From positions 1 through 64,000 of the forward strand of contig JAIBFA010000054.1 in the NCBI GenBank assembly GCA_019459325.1: 64,000 nt of DNA, in the 5' to 3' direction. The notes beneath the pieces were generated by a model. It searched no databases. It was not told the origin of the DNA and saw nothing but the letters and a program-made list of their open reading frames with translations. The position numbers and the translations under genes are program-made. This document shows, in pieces, positions 9,111-17,834 of the stretch (the stretch's first letter is position 1; each line of letters begins with the position of its first letter). The stretch is from Thiobacillus sp. GTDB taxonomy: Bacteria > Pseudomonadota > Gammaproteobacteria > Burkholderiales > Thiobacillaceae.

Positions 9111-10043
9111 ATGAGCGAGCAAAAAGCGCCCATCATCGTCAAGCGCATCAAGAAGGTGGCGGGCGGCCACCACGGTGGAGCGTGGAAAATCGCCTATGCC
9201 GACTTCGTGACCGCGATGATGGCGTTCTTTCTGCTGATGTGGCTGCTGGGCTCGACCGCCAAGGGCGACCTAGAGGGCATTTCCGAGTATTTCAAGACAC
9301 CGCTCAAAGTGGCCATGCAAGGGGGCTCCGGCAGCGGCGACAGCTCCAGCGTCATCAAGGGCGGCGGCGCCGACCTGACGCGCAAGGATGGCCAGATCAA
9401 AAAAGGCGAAACCGAAGCCGAAAAGAAATCCTATAACCTCAAGGCCGCACAGGCCGAACTCGAACGCATCGAAGCGGCCAATCTCAAACAGCTGAAAAAG
9501 CGCCTGGAAGTGGCGATCGACGCCAATCCCACGCTGCGGCAATTCAAACGGCAACTGCTGATCGACATCACCAGCGAAGGCCTGCGCATCCAGATCGTCG
9601 ACGAGCAGAACCGGCCGATGTTCAACCTGGCCAGTGCGGAGTTGCAGCCTTACACCAAGATCATCCTGCGCGAGATCGGCCCGGTGTTGAATGATGTGAA
9701 GAACCGTGTCAGCCTGTCGGGCCACACCGATGACAAACCGTATGCCAACGCGAGTCGCGGCTACAGCAACTGGGAGTTGTCGGCCGACCGCGCCAACGCC
9801 TCGCGGCGCGAATTGATTGCGGGCGGCATGGACGAAGCGAAGATGCTGCGGGTGGTCGGGTTGGCGTCATCCGTGCCGTTCAACCAGGCCGCGCCCCACG
9901 ATCCGGTCAATCGCCGCATCAGTATCATCGTGATGAACAAGCGCACCGAGGAGGCCATCACCAAGGAGGCCGCCGGGGTCAACGTCGCCGACGAGGACGC
10001 GGCGCGCGACGAAATCGAAAAAGCCGGCACCCCGCCACGCTGA
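9111..10043 (+). CDS. motB: Flagellar motor stator protein MotB
   Basis: Stator subunit that anchors MotA to peptidoglycan. 310 residues. A single N-terminal membrane helix follows the basic stretch and contains the proton-binding aspartate in AYADFVTAMMAFFLLMWLLG. A coiled linker then leads to an OmpA-like peptidoglycan-binding domain (LSGHTDDKPY, then NRRISIIVM). It pairs with the motA gene just upstream. Confidence 0.96.
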   Translation: MSEQKAPIIVKRIKKVAGGHHGGAWKIAYADFVTAMMAFFLLMWLLGSTAKGDLEGISEYFKTPLKVAMQGGSGSGDSSSVIKGGGADLTRKDGQIKKGETEAEKKSYNLKAAQAELERIEAANLKQLKKRLEVAIDANPTLRQFKRQLLIDITSEGLRIQIVDEQNRPMFNLASAELQPYTKIILREIGPVLNDVKNRVSLSGHTDDKPYANASRGYSNWELSADRANASRRELIAGGMDEAKMLRVVGLASSVPFNQAAPHDPVNRRISIIVMNKRTEEAITKEAAGVNVADEDAARDEIEKAGTPPR

Positions 10044-10116
10044 GTCCCACGCCGCCTGGCGTGAAATAGCAGGCCAAATCCACCCTTATTCCCCTGATTG
10101 CCCGCGCCGGGCATGT

Positions 10117-10126
10117 CCGATACTTC
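10117..10126 (+). promoter_or_regulatory. CCGATACTTC element before flhB
   Basis: The 10-mer CCGATACTTC lies 62 bases upstream of flhB. The same 10-mer occurs upstream of lon (17791-17800). It resembles the sigma-28 -10 core CCGATA, but no good -35 is seen. Confidence 0.25.
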
Positions 10127-10187
10127 AGCCTGAAGAAAGCCCGTCTGCAGCAGATGAGTGACGGGTTCCCCCAACAGGTGAGCAGGG

Positions 10188-11330
10188 ATGGCTGAAGAAA
10201 GCGATCAGGAAAAGACAGAACCAGCCTCGCCACAGCGGCTGGAAAAGGCGCGTGAAGACGGCCAGGTGCCGCAATCACGCGAGCTCGCCACGTTTGTCGT
10301 CCTGATGGCCGGTGGGGCCAGCCTGTGGATGATGGCCAACGGCCTCGGTCAGACCCTGTCGCATATCGTGCATGACGGCCTGCAATTCGAACCTGCCATT
10401 GCGCGCGACAGCGCCCACGTCATGGCGCAGCTGTCGAACCAGTTTTTCGAAGCGGCTATGGCGCTGGCCCCCTTCCTTGGCGTGGTGGTGCTTGCCACCC
10501 TGGCTTCGCCGCTGCTGCTGCGCGGCTGGTTGTTCAGCACCAAGGCCTTTGCCCCGAAGTTCGAACGCCTCAATCCGCTGTCGGGCATCAAGCGCATGTT
10601 TTCCAGCCAGGGCCTGATCGAACTGGTCAAGGCGCTCGCCAAGGCGGGTTTGCTGGGCGGGGTCGCCGTATGGCTGATCTGGTCGAACATCGGCGCGATT
10701 TTTTCGCTCAGTCTCGAAGAGCCGACACTTGCCATCCAGCACATGGGCGATATCGTCGGCAAGGTCTTCCTGCTGATCTCGGGCGCGATGATTTTCATCG
10801 TCGTGATCGATCTGCCATTCCAACTCTGGAGCTTTTACAAAAAGCTCAGGATGAGCAAGGAGGAGCTGCGTCGCGAGGCCAAGGAATCGGAAGGCGATCC
10901 GCACCTGAAGGCGAAAATCCGTGCGCAGCAGCGTGAAGTGGCCCGTCGCCGCATGATGTCCGAGATTCCGACGGCCGATGTGGTGGTGACCAACCCGACC
11001 CATTACGCCGTCGCGCTCAAGTACAGCGAAGGCAAGATGCGCGCGCCGCGCGTGGTGGCCAAGGGCGCCGACGCCGTGGCCGCGAAGATCCGCGAACTGG
11101 CCGCCGAGCACAAGGTGCCGCTGCTGGAAGCGCCGCCGCTGGCACGTGCGCTGTTCCGCCACACCGAACTCGGCGACGAGATTCCGGCCACGCTCTATGC
11201 AGCAGTGGCCGAAGTGCTGGCCTACGTATTCCAGCTGCGCCATTTCCAGCAGGTGGGCGGTGCGTACCCCAATGCCCCGGTCGACCTGCCGGTTCCGCCC
11301 GAACTTGATCCGCTGCAGGCCACCGCATGA
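10188..11330 (+). CDS. flhB: Flagellar export switch protein FlhB
   Basis: Inner-membrane component of the flagellar type III export gate that controls substrate switching. 380 residues. The N terminus has the family start (ESDQEKTEPASPQRLEKAREDG), followed by four membrane helices. The cytoplasmic C-terminal domain has the autocleavage motif NPTH in VVVTNPTHYAVAL. The last bases overlap the flhA start (ATGA). Confidence 0.97.
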   Translation: MAEESDQEKTEPASPQRLEKAREDGQVPQSRELATFVVLMAGGASLWMMANGLGQTLSHIVHDGLQFEPAIARDSAHVMAQLSNQFFEAAMALAPFLGVVVLATLASPLLLRGWLFSTKAFAPKFERLNPLSGIKRMFSSQGLIELVKALAKAGLLGGVAVWLIWSNIGAIFSLSLEEPTLAIQHMGDIVGKVFLLISGAMIFIVVIDLPFQLWSFYKKLRMSKEELRREAKESEGDPHLKAKIRAQQREVARRRMMSEIPTADVVVTNPTHYAVALKYSEGKMRAPRVVAKGADAVAAKIRELAAEHKVPLLEAPPLARALFRHTELGDEIPATLYAAVAEVLAYVFQLRHFQQVGGAYPNAPVDLPVPPELDPLQATA

Positions 11331-13411
11331 ACGGCGCCCTGAGTCTCTCCAGCCTGTTCAGCGGCGCCAATGCGCGTGCGATGGCTGCGCCCATTTTCAT
11401 CGTCCTCATCCTGGCGATGCTGGTGCTGCCGCTGCCGCCGTTCGCGCTGGACATGCTGTTCACCTTCAACATCGCGCTCTCCATCATGGTGCTGCTCGTG
11501 AGCCTGTCGACCAAGAAAGCGCTCGAGTTTGCAGCCTTTCCCACGGTGCTGTTGCTGTCCACCCTGCTGCGGTTGTCGCTCAACGTCGCGTCCACCCGCG
11601 TGGTGCTGCTGGAAGGACACAGCGGGCCGGACGCGGCGGGCAAGGTGATCGAGGCCTTCGGTCATTTCCTGGTCGGCGGCGATTACACGGTGGGCATCAT
11701 CGTGTTCGTCATCCTGGTGGTGATCAACTTCATCGTCATCACCAAGGGCGCCGGCCGCATTGCCGAGGTCAGCGCGCGTTTCACCCTGGATGCCATGCCG
11801 GGCAAGCAGATGGCGATCGATGCCGATCTCAACGCCGGCCTCATCGACGAGAACGAGGCACGCCGCCGGCGCGCCGAGATCGGCCAGGAAGCCGATTTTT
11901 ACGGCTCGATGGACGGTGCCTCGAAATTCGTCCGCGGCGATGCCATCGCCGGCATCCTGATTTTGGTGATCAACATCGTCGGTGGTCTGCTTATCGGTCT
12001 GATGCAGCACGACATGTCGCTGGCCGACGCCGCCCGCAACTACACGCTGCTGGCGATCGGAGATGGCCTGGTGGCCCAGATTCCGGCCCTGGTCATTTCG
12101 ATCGCGGCCGGCATCATCGTCAGCCGCGTCAGCACCGAAGAGGACATCACCGGCCAGATGATGTCCAACGTCTTCAACAAGACGCAGGCGCTCTACATCA
12201 CCGCCGGTATCCTCGGCATGATGGGCATGATCCCCGGGATGCCGAACTTCGCCTTCCTGCTGCTGGCGGGCGGCATGGTCTGGCTGGCTTACAAGAACGG
12301 CAAGCGGCAACAGGCGGCCGCAGCCGCGCCGGAGGTGCAAACCGCGCCGGTCGCCACGGTCGAATCCCAGGAAGCCAGCTGGGAAGACGTCGCGCCCATC
12401 GACACCCTGGGGCTGGAAGTCGGCTACCGCCTGATTCCGCTGGTGGACAGCGCCGCCGACGGCGAACTGGTGCGCCGCATCAAGGGCATCCGCAAGAAAT
12501 TCGCCCGCGAAATCGGCTTCCTGCCGCCCGCCGTGCATATCCGCGACAACCTCGAGATCAATCCGAACAGCTATCGCATCACCCTGAAGGGCGTGGAAAT
12601 CGGCAGCGGCGAAGTCCGCACCGGACTGTTCCTCGCCATCGATCCGGGCAACATCACCGCGACCCTGCCAGGCGTGACCACGCGCGATCCCGCGTTCGGC
12701 CTGCCGGCGGTGTGGATCGAGTCCGCCATGCGCGAACAGGCGCAAGCCATGGGCTACACCGTGGTCGATGCCGGCACCGTGGTCGCCACCCACCTGAACC
12801 ATCTGGTGACGCTGCATGCCGCCGAGCTGCTGGGCCGCCAGGAAGCGCAAGCGCTGCTCGACCACCTGGGCAAGAGCGCGCCCAAGCTGGTGGAAGACCT
12901 GGTGCCGAAGATGCTGACACTGTCCACCGTGCAGAAGGTGCTGCAAAACCTGCTGATCGAAGGCGTGGCGATCCGCGACATGCGCACCATCATCGACACC
13001 TTGCTGGAGAACGCCACGCGCGTTCAGGATCCGCATGAACTCACCGCGCTGGTCCGGGTGGCGCTGGGCCGCTCGATCGTGCAGCAGATCTACGGATCGG
13101 CCAGTGAACTGCCGGTAATCGCGCTGGATCAGGGGCTGGAGCGTCTGCTGCTGCAGACCCTGCAAACCGGCCATGATGCCGCCGGCATGGAGCCTGGCCT
13201 GGCCGACACCCTGCTGGAACGCGCCCAGACTTCGACGCAGCGCCAGGAAGCGCTGGGTCATCCCCCCGTATTGCTGACGCCGGCCGTGCTGCGTCCGCTA
13301 CTTGCACGTTTTCTGCGGCGCACGGTGCCGCAACTCAAGGTGCTTTCGCACGCTGAAGTGCCCGAAGGCAAACAGATCAAAGTGACTTCCCTGGTAGGAG
13401 GAGCAGCATGA
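11327..13411 (+). CDS. flhA: Flagellar biosynthesis protein FlhA
   Basis: Export-gate protein of 694 residues, the usual length. About eight membrane helices fill the first 330 residues, including the conserved cytoplasmic FHIPEP-type loop around AGRIAEVSARFTLDAMPGKQ. The C-terminal half is the cytoplasmic ring domain that receives chaperone-substrate complexes. It overlaps flhB and flhF by 4 bases each, so flhB-flhA-flhF form one coupled transcript. Confidence 0.97.
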   Translation: MNGALSLSSLFSGANARAMAAPIFIVLILAMLVLPLPPFALDMLFTFNIALSIMVLLVSLSTKKALEFAAFPTVLLLSTLLRLSLNVASTRVVLLEGHSGPDAAGKVIEAFGHFLVGGDYTVGIIVFVILVVINFIVITKGAGRIAEVSARFTLDAMPGKQMAIDADLNAGLIDENEARRRRAEIGQEADFYGSMDGASKFVRGDAIAGILILVINIVGGLLIGLMQHDMSLADAARNYTLLAIGDGLVAQIPALVISIAAGIIVSRVSTEEDITGQMMSNVFNKTQALYITAGILGMMGMIPGMPNFAFLLLAGGMVWLAYKNGKRQQAAAAAPEVQTAPVATVESQEASWEDVAPIDTLGLEVGYRLIPLVDSAADGELVRRIKGIRKKFAREIGFLPPAVHIRDNLEINPNSYRITLKGVEIGSGEVRTGLFLAIDPGNITATLPGVTTRDPAFGLPAVWIESAMREQAQAMGYTVVDAGTVVATHLNHLVTLHAAELLGRQEAQALLDHLGKSAPKLVEDLVPKMLTLSTVQKVLQNLLIEGVAIRDMRTIIDTLLENATRVQDPHELTALVRVALGRSIVQQIYGSASELPVIALDQGLERLLLQTLQTGHDAAGMEPGLADTLLERAQTSTQRQEALGHPPVLLTPAVLRPLLARFLRRTVPQLKVLSHAEVPEGKQIKVTSLVGGAA

Positions 13412-14667
13412 ACGTGAAACGAATCGTCGCCAAAACATCCCGTGAAGCCATGCGCCAGTTGCGCGAGGTGCTCGGGCCCGATGCGGTCATCCTGTCCAAT
13501 CGCGCCGTCGATGGCGGGGTCGAGGTGCTGGCCCTGGCGGCCGAGGATATCGCCTCGATGGCACCGCCGGTGGTGGAAGCGCCTGCGTCGGCTCCCGCTC
13601 CCGTCAACCGGGTGGCGGAATCCGACAGGGCGGCCGAGCCGGAACCCGAGGTCACCATCAAGCGCCGCCTGATCGAGCGCGTCGCCGTGCCGAGCGAGGA
13701 CAGCGCCCAGCTGGCGAAAAGCGTCATCAGCGAAATCAAGACCCTGCAGACGCGTCTGGAAAGCCAGCTCGCCGACCTGGCCTGGCGCGACCTGCCGGGG
13801 CGCGATCCGTCCGGTGCCGCCGTGATGCGCGACATGCTGGCGGCCGGCTTTTCCGCCACCCTGGCCCGCGAGATGCTGGAAGCCTTGCCCAAGGGCGACG
13901 CCGAACAGGCACAGGCCTGGATGCGTAACACGCTGATGAAGCGCCTCAACGTGATGCAGAACGAAACCGACATGCTCGACGGCGGCGGCGTGTTCGCCCT
14001 GATGGGGCCCACCGGGGCCGGCAAGACCACCACCACCGCCAAGCTCGCCGCGCGTTTCGTGGTGCGCCATGGTGCCGACAAGCTGGCGCTCTTGACCACC
14101 GACAGCTACCGGATCGGCGGCCACGAGCAGCTGCGCATCTACGGCAAGATTCTCGGCGTGACCGTGCATGCGGTGCGCGATGCCGCCGACCTCCGACTGG
14201 CGCTGTCCGAACTGCGCAACAAGCACACCGTGCTGATCGACACCGTCGGCATGAGCCAGCGCGATCAGGCCGTCGCCGAACAGGTCGAAATGCTGTGCCA
14301 GGCGGGCAAGCAGATCAAACGCCTGCTGTTGCTGAATGCCACCAGCCACGGCGACACGCTGAACGAAGTAGTGCAGGCCTATCAGACGCGCGGGCTGGAC
14401 GGCTGCATCCTGTCGAAAGTCGACGAGGCGGCAAGCCTGGGTCCGGCGCTCGACTGCGCGATTCGCCACGAACTCAACGTGCACTATCTGGCGACTGGCC
14501 AGCGCGTGCCGGAAGATCTGCACCTGGCCAACCGCCAGTACTTGATTCACCGTGCGTTCAAGACCCGCACGCTGTCCTCGCCCTGGCAACTGGACGACAG
14601 CGAGCTGGCTTTCGCCATGAGCGGCATGCAGGCCACCTATCGTGAAAGCGCGGTGGCCCTTGGATAA
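13408..14667 (+). CDS. flhF: Flagellar SRP-type GTPase FlhF
   Basis: GTPase that places the flagellum at the pole in polar flagellates. 419 residues: a variable N-terminal B domain, then NG domains of the SRP family. The P-loop GPTGAGKTTTTAKLAA is near residue 200, the DSYRIGGHEQLRIYGKI motif follows, and the switch region is IDTVGMSQRD. The G4-type motif is SKVDEAAS. It is followed by flhG, which overlaps its 3' end. Confidence 0.96.
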   Translation: MNVKRIVAKTSREAMRQLREVLGPDAVILSNRAVDGGVEVLALAAEDIASMAPPVVEAPASAPAPVNRVAESDRAAEPEPEVTIKRRLIERVAVPSEDSAQLAKSVISEIKTLQTRLESQLADLAWRDLPGRDPSGAAVMRDMLAAGFSATLAREMLEALPKGDAEQAQAWMRNTLMKRLNVMQNETDMLDGGGVFALMGPTGAGKTTTTAKLAARFVVRHGADKLALLTTDSYRIGGHEQLRIYGKILGVTVHAVRDAADLRLALSELRNKHTVLIDTVGMSQRDQAVAEQVEMLCQAGKQIKRLLLLNATSHGDTLNEVVQAYQTRGLDGCILSKVDEAASLGPALDCAIRHELNVHYLATGQRVPEDLHLANRQYLIHRAFKTRTLSSPWQLDDSELAFAMSGMQATYRESAVALG

Positions 14668-15541
14668 ATTCGTCAGTGATCAGGCCGCCGGGCTGCGCCG
14701 CTTGCTGGGGCAGTCCGGGTTTCAGGTCATTACCGTGATGTCGGGCCAGCAGGGCGCAGGCAAGACTGCCGCAACCGCCAATCTGGCGGTCGCCCTGGCG
14801 CGATCCGGGCGCGACGTCCTCATCATCGATCAGAACCAGCATGGGCGAGGCGCCTGCGACGCGCTGGGCCTGAAGCCGCGCTTCGACGTGGCGGATGCGC
14901 TGCAGGGGCGCTGCACCCTGGATGCGCTGATCCTCAACGGCCCCGACAATGTGCAGGTGCTGCCGATCGGTGGCGGCTTCAGCCGCCTGGGCCGATTGTC
15001 GGAACGCGATCAGGAATGGCTGGCGCAGAGCTTCAATCGCCTGCACTGCGGCGTCGACGTGGTGCTGGTGGACATGGAAGACGCCACCGATCCCGATGCG
15101 CTGCCGCTGGGCCTGGCTGCCTCCGAAATCATGGTGGTGCTGCCGCCCGGCAGCACGGCCATCACGCAGGCCTATACCCTGGTGAAACGGCTGGCGCAGA
15201 ACTTCGGCAAACGCCAGTTCCGTCTGCTGCTCAACCGCATGGAATCACCGGACCAAGCGCAGGCCGTGGCGCACAATTTTGCCCACACCGCCGAGCGTTA
15301 CCTGGGGGTGTCGGTCGATTATCTGGGTTATATTCCGCTGGACGAACGCCTGACCCGTGCGGGTCATTTGCATACCTCGGTGGTGGACGCGTTTCCCGTT
15401 GCTCAGTCCACTTCGCAGTTCCGCAAGCTGGCCGACGGTCTGCTGCGCTGGCCGCAGCCGCCCAGTCTGGGCAGTGTCGGGGGATTCATGCAGCGCGTGA
15501 TCCAGGGCGGACGCCTGGTGGAAGCCTACAGGAGAGGGTAA
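14642..15541 (+). CDS. flhG: MinD-like flagellar number regulator FlhG (FleN)
   Basis: MinD/ParA-type ATPase that works with FlhF to limit flagellum number. The deviant Walker A is GQQGAGKTAATANLAVALA, followed by VLIIDQNQHG. Two starts fit: GTG at 14642 (299 residues) or TTG at 14660; both overlap the end of flhF. A C-terminal amphipathic stretch could serve as the membrane-targeting sequence. Genes flhF-flhG-fliA suggest polar flagellation, although FlhDC control is more typical of peritrichous bacteria. Confidence 0.92.
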   Translation: MKARWPLDKFVSDQAAGLRRLLGQSGFQVITVMSGQQGAGKTAATANLAVALARSGRDVLIIDQNQHGRGACDALGLKPRFDVADALQGRCTLDALILNGPDNVQVLPIGGGFSRLGRLSERDQEWLAQSFNRLHCGVDVVLVDMEDATDPDALPLGLAASEIMVVLPPGSTAITQAYTLVKRLAQNFGKRQFRLLLNRMESPDQAQAVAHNFAHTAERYLGVSVDYLGYIPLDERLTRAGHLHTSVVDAFPVAQSTSQFRKLADGLLRWPQPPSLGSVGGFMQRVIQGGRLVEAYRRG

Positions 15542-15547
15542 AGGCCC

Positions 15548-16279
15548 ATGTACACCGCAAGCGGCAAAAGCGAAAAAAGCGACCTGCTCACCCAATACAT
15601 GCCCATGGTCAAACGGCTGGCCCATCACATGATGGGGCGGCTGCCGCCTAGCGTGGAGGAAGACGACCTGGTGCAGGCCGGCATGATCGGCCTGCTCGAC
15701 GCCATCAGTCGCTACGACGAGGCCCAGAGCGCGCAGTTCGAGGCCTATGCCATCCAGCGCATCCGCGGTTCGATGATCGACGAACTGCGCCAGTCCGACT
15801 GGATGCCGCGCAGTGCACGGCAGTCGATGCGCAAGATCGAACAGGCCATCGGCGCCCTGCAGCATCAGCTGGGACGCCAGCCCAGCGAAACTGAAATCGC
15901 CACGGCCATGAAAATCCCGCTGGCCGAATATCAGTCCATGCTGGGTGACGCACGCGGCCACCAGCTGCTGTATTTCGAGGATTTCGGCGAGTCCGACGAA
16001 GATGATTCCTTCCTCGACAAGCAGTCGGCAGACGAGGCCAGCATGCCCCTGCCGCAGTTGCTCGACGCCAACCTGCGCGCCTGCATCATCGCCGGCATCG
16101 AAAACCTGCCCGAGCGCGAACAGCTGCTGATGTCGCTGTATTACGAACAGGAACTCAACCTGCGTGAAATCAGCGAAGTCTTCGGTGTCAGCGAATCGCG
16201 CATCTGCCAGCTGCATGGCCAGGCCATCGCGCGGCTGCGCACCAAACTGAAGGAAGACGCATGGATCGTGGCAGCCTGA
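15548..16279 (+). CDS. fliA: Flagellar sigma factor FliA (sigma-28)
   Basis: RNA polymerase sigma factor for late flagellar genes. 243 residues with regions 2 (LVQAGMIGLLDAISRYD), 3 and 4 (LREISEVFGVSESRICQLHGQAI). The start follows flhG by 6 bases with a GAGAGGG ribosome site. Its 3' end overlaps the next gene by 19 bases. Confidence 0.97.
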   Translation: MYTASGKSEKSDLLTQYMPMVKRLAHHMMGRLPPSVEEDDLVQAGMIGLLDAISRYDEAQSAQFEAYAIQRIRGSMIDELRQSDWMPRSARQSMRKIEQAIGALQHQLGRQPSETEIATAMKIPLAEYQSMLGDARGHQLLYFEDFGESDEDDSFLDKQSADEASMPLPQLLDANLRACIIAGIENLPEREQLLMSLYYEQELNLREISEVFGVSESRICQLHGQAIARLRTKLKEDAWIVAA

Positions 16280-16998
16280 TCGGGCTCGGGCTGGCAGGGG
16301 TCGCCATCCTCGGCGGCCAGGCGATGGAAGGCGGGCAGATCAGCCTGTTCCTGCAACCCGCCGCATTCGTCATCGTGGTGATCGGAACCCTGGCGGCCGT
16401 CCTGCTGCATCATCCGCTGCCGGTTTTCATGCAGGGACTGCGCATGGCGAAGTGGGTTTTCCGTCCGCCCGCACCGGAAGACGGCGTGCTCATCCGACGC
16501 GTCGTCCAGTGGTCGCACACCGCGCGCCAGGAGGGCATGCTGGCGCTGGAAAAACACCTCAACATCACGCACGATCCGTTCCAGCGAACCGGCCTGCAAC
16601 TGCTGATCGACGGCGCCGATGCGGCCAAGCTGCGCGACACACTCGATGTGCAGATCGTCAGCTTCGAAACGGCTGAGCGCCAGGCTGCGCGAGTATGGGA
16701 GGCGGCGGGCGGCTATGCCCCCACGCTGGGCATTCTGGGTGCGGTGATCGGCCTGATCCACGTGATGGAAAATCTGGCGGACCCCGGCAAACTTGGATCC
16801 GGTATTGCGGTCGCCTTTGTCGCCACCATCTACGGCGTGGGGCTGGCCAACCTGGTGTTCCTGCCGATCGCCAACAAGATCAAATTCACCATTGCACGCC
16901 GAGTGGCCGAGCGTGAAATCATCTGCGACGGTCTCGTCGGCATCGCCCAGGGCGACAACCCGCGCATCATCGAGGCGCGGCTGAAAGGCTATTTCTGA
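16261..16998 (+). CDS. motC: Second stator subunit, MotC/PomA type
   Basis: A 245-residue MotA-family protein of the shorter PomA/MotC class. The N-terminal helix pair (SLIGLGLAGVAILGG), the conserved GGYAPTLGILGAVIGLIHVM segment and the last helix (GIAVAFVATIYGVGLANL) are visible. It overlaps fliA by 19 bases and is followed without a gap by motD. The pair forms a second stator in addition to motAB at 8216-10043. The ion used (proton or sodium) cannot be decided from sequence alone. Confidence 0.92.
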   Translation: MDRGSLIGLGLAGVAILGGQAMEGGQISLFLQPAAFVIVVIGTLAAVLLHHPLPVFMQGLRMAKWVFRPPAPEDGVLIRRVVQWSHTARQEGMLALEKHLNITHDPFQRTGLQLLIDGADAAKLRDTLDVQIVSFETAERQAARVWEAAGGYAPTLGILGAVIGLIHVMENLADPGKLGSGIAVAFVATIYGVGLANLVFLPIANKIKFTIARRVAEREIICDGLVGIAQGDNPRIIEARLKGYF

Positions 16999-17774
16999 TG
17001 CGCCGTCGTCGCCGCATCGTTTCCGATCACGACAACCACGACCGCTGGCTGATTTCCTACGCCGACTTCATCACGCTGCTGTTCGCGTTCTTCGTGGTGA
17101 TGTATGCCATCTCGGCGGTCAGTGAAAGCAAGTACCGCATCCTGGCCAGTTCGCTCGGCGATGCCTTCGGCAAGACGGCGGCGAGCGACGCGCCGGTGCC
17201 GCAGCTGACGCCGGCCGCGTTGCCTCCCGAAGTCAGGCAACGCAGCCTGAAGCAGCAGCAGGCGATCGAAGAGCAGGCGCACATGACCGAGGTGGCGAGC
17301 AACCTGCTCGACGTGATGGGGCCGCTGGTGAAGGAAGGCAAGGTGAGGCTCACCCAAAGCCGGCGCGGGATCAGCATCGAAATCAATGCCAACGTGCTGT
17401 TCGAGCCGGGACGTGCCGAACTGGAGCCGCAATCGCTGACCGTGCTGCGCACCGTGGCGAACACCCTGAAGAATGAGCCGTTCAACCTGGAAATCACCGG
17501 CCATACCGACGTCGTGCCGATCAGCAATTCGGTGTTCGCCTCCAACTGGGAATTGTCGGCCGTGCGGGCCACCAGCGTGGTACGCCTGCTGGCCGACAGC
17601 GGCATCGCGCCCGAGCGTCTGCTTGCCATCGGACGCGAGGCCAGCAAGCCGATCGCCTCCAACGAAACAGCGGAAGGGCGCGCGCGCAACCGCCGGGTTG
17701 AACTGATGATCCTGTCCGGTCTGCCGGACACGGTCGAGGAAATTCCGGTACCCCCCAATCCGCCTCCACCTTGA
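16998..17774 (+). CDS. motD: Second stator subunit MotD (OmpA/MotB family)
   Basis: 258 residues. The N-terminal membrane helix carries the ion-binding aspartate in SYADFITLLFAFFVVMYAIS. The C-terminal OmpA-like domain has ITGHTDVVPI and the NRRVELMIL end. Its start shares one base with the motC stop. MotCD stators are known from Pseudomonas and relatives, where they serve motility under load; that role is by analogy. Confidence 0.92.
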   Translation: MRRRRRIVSDHDNHDRWLISYADFITLLFAFFVVMYAISAVSESKYRILASSLGDAFGKTAASDAPVPQLTPAALPPEVRQRSLKQQQAIEEQAHMTEVASNLLDVMGPLVKEGKVRLTQSRRGISIEINANVLFEPGRAELEPQSLTVLRTVANTLKNEPFNLEITGHTDVVPISNSVFASNWELSAVRATSVVRLLADSGIAPERLLAIGREASKPIASNETAEGRARNRRVELMILSGLPDTVEEIPVPPNPPPP

Positions 17775-17790
17775 AAACGGGCAGATAGGC

Positions 17791-17800
17791 CCGATACTTC
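17791..17800 (+). promoter_or_regulatory. CCGATACTTC element before lon
   Basis: Copy of the 10-mer found before flhB (10117-10126). It lies 35 bases upstream of the lon start, in the 60-bp gap after motD. Possible sigma-28-like -10 element; weak evidence. Confidence 0.25.
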
Positions 17801-17834
17801 CTAATCCCGTAGACCGGATTGAGAAGATCAGACC

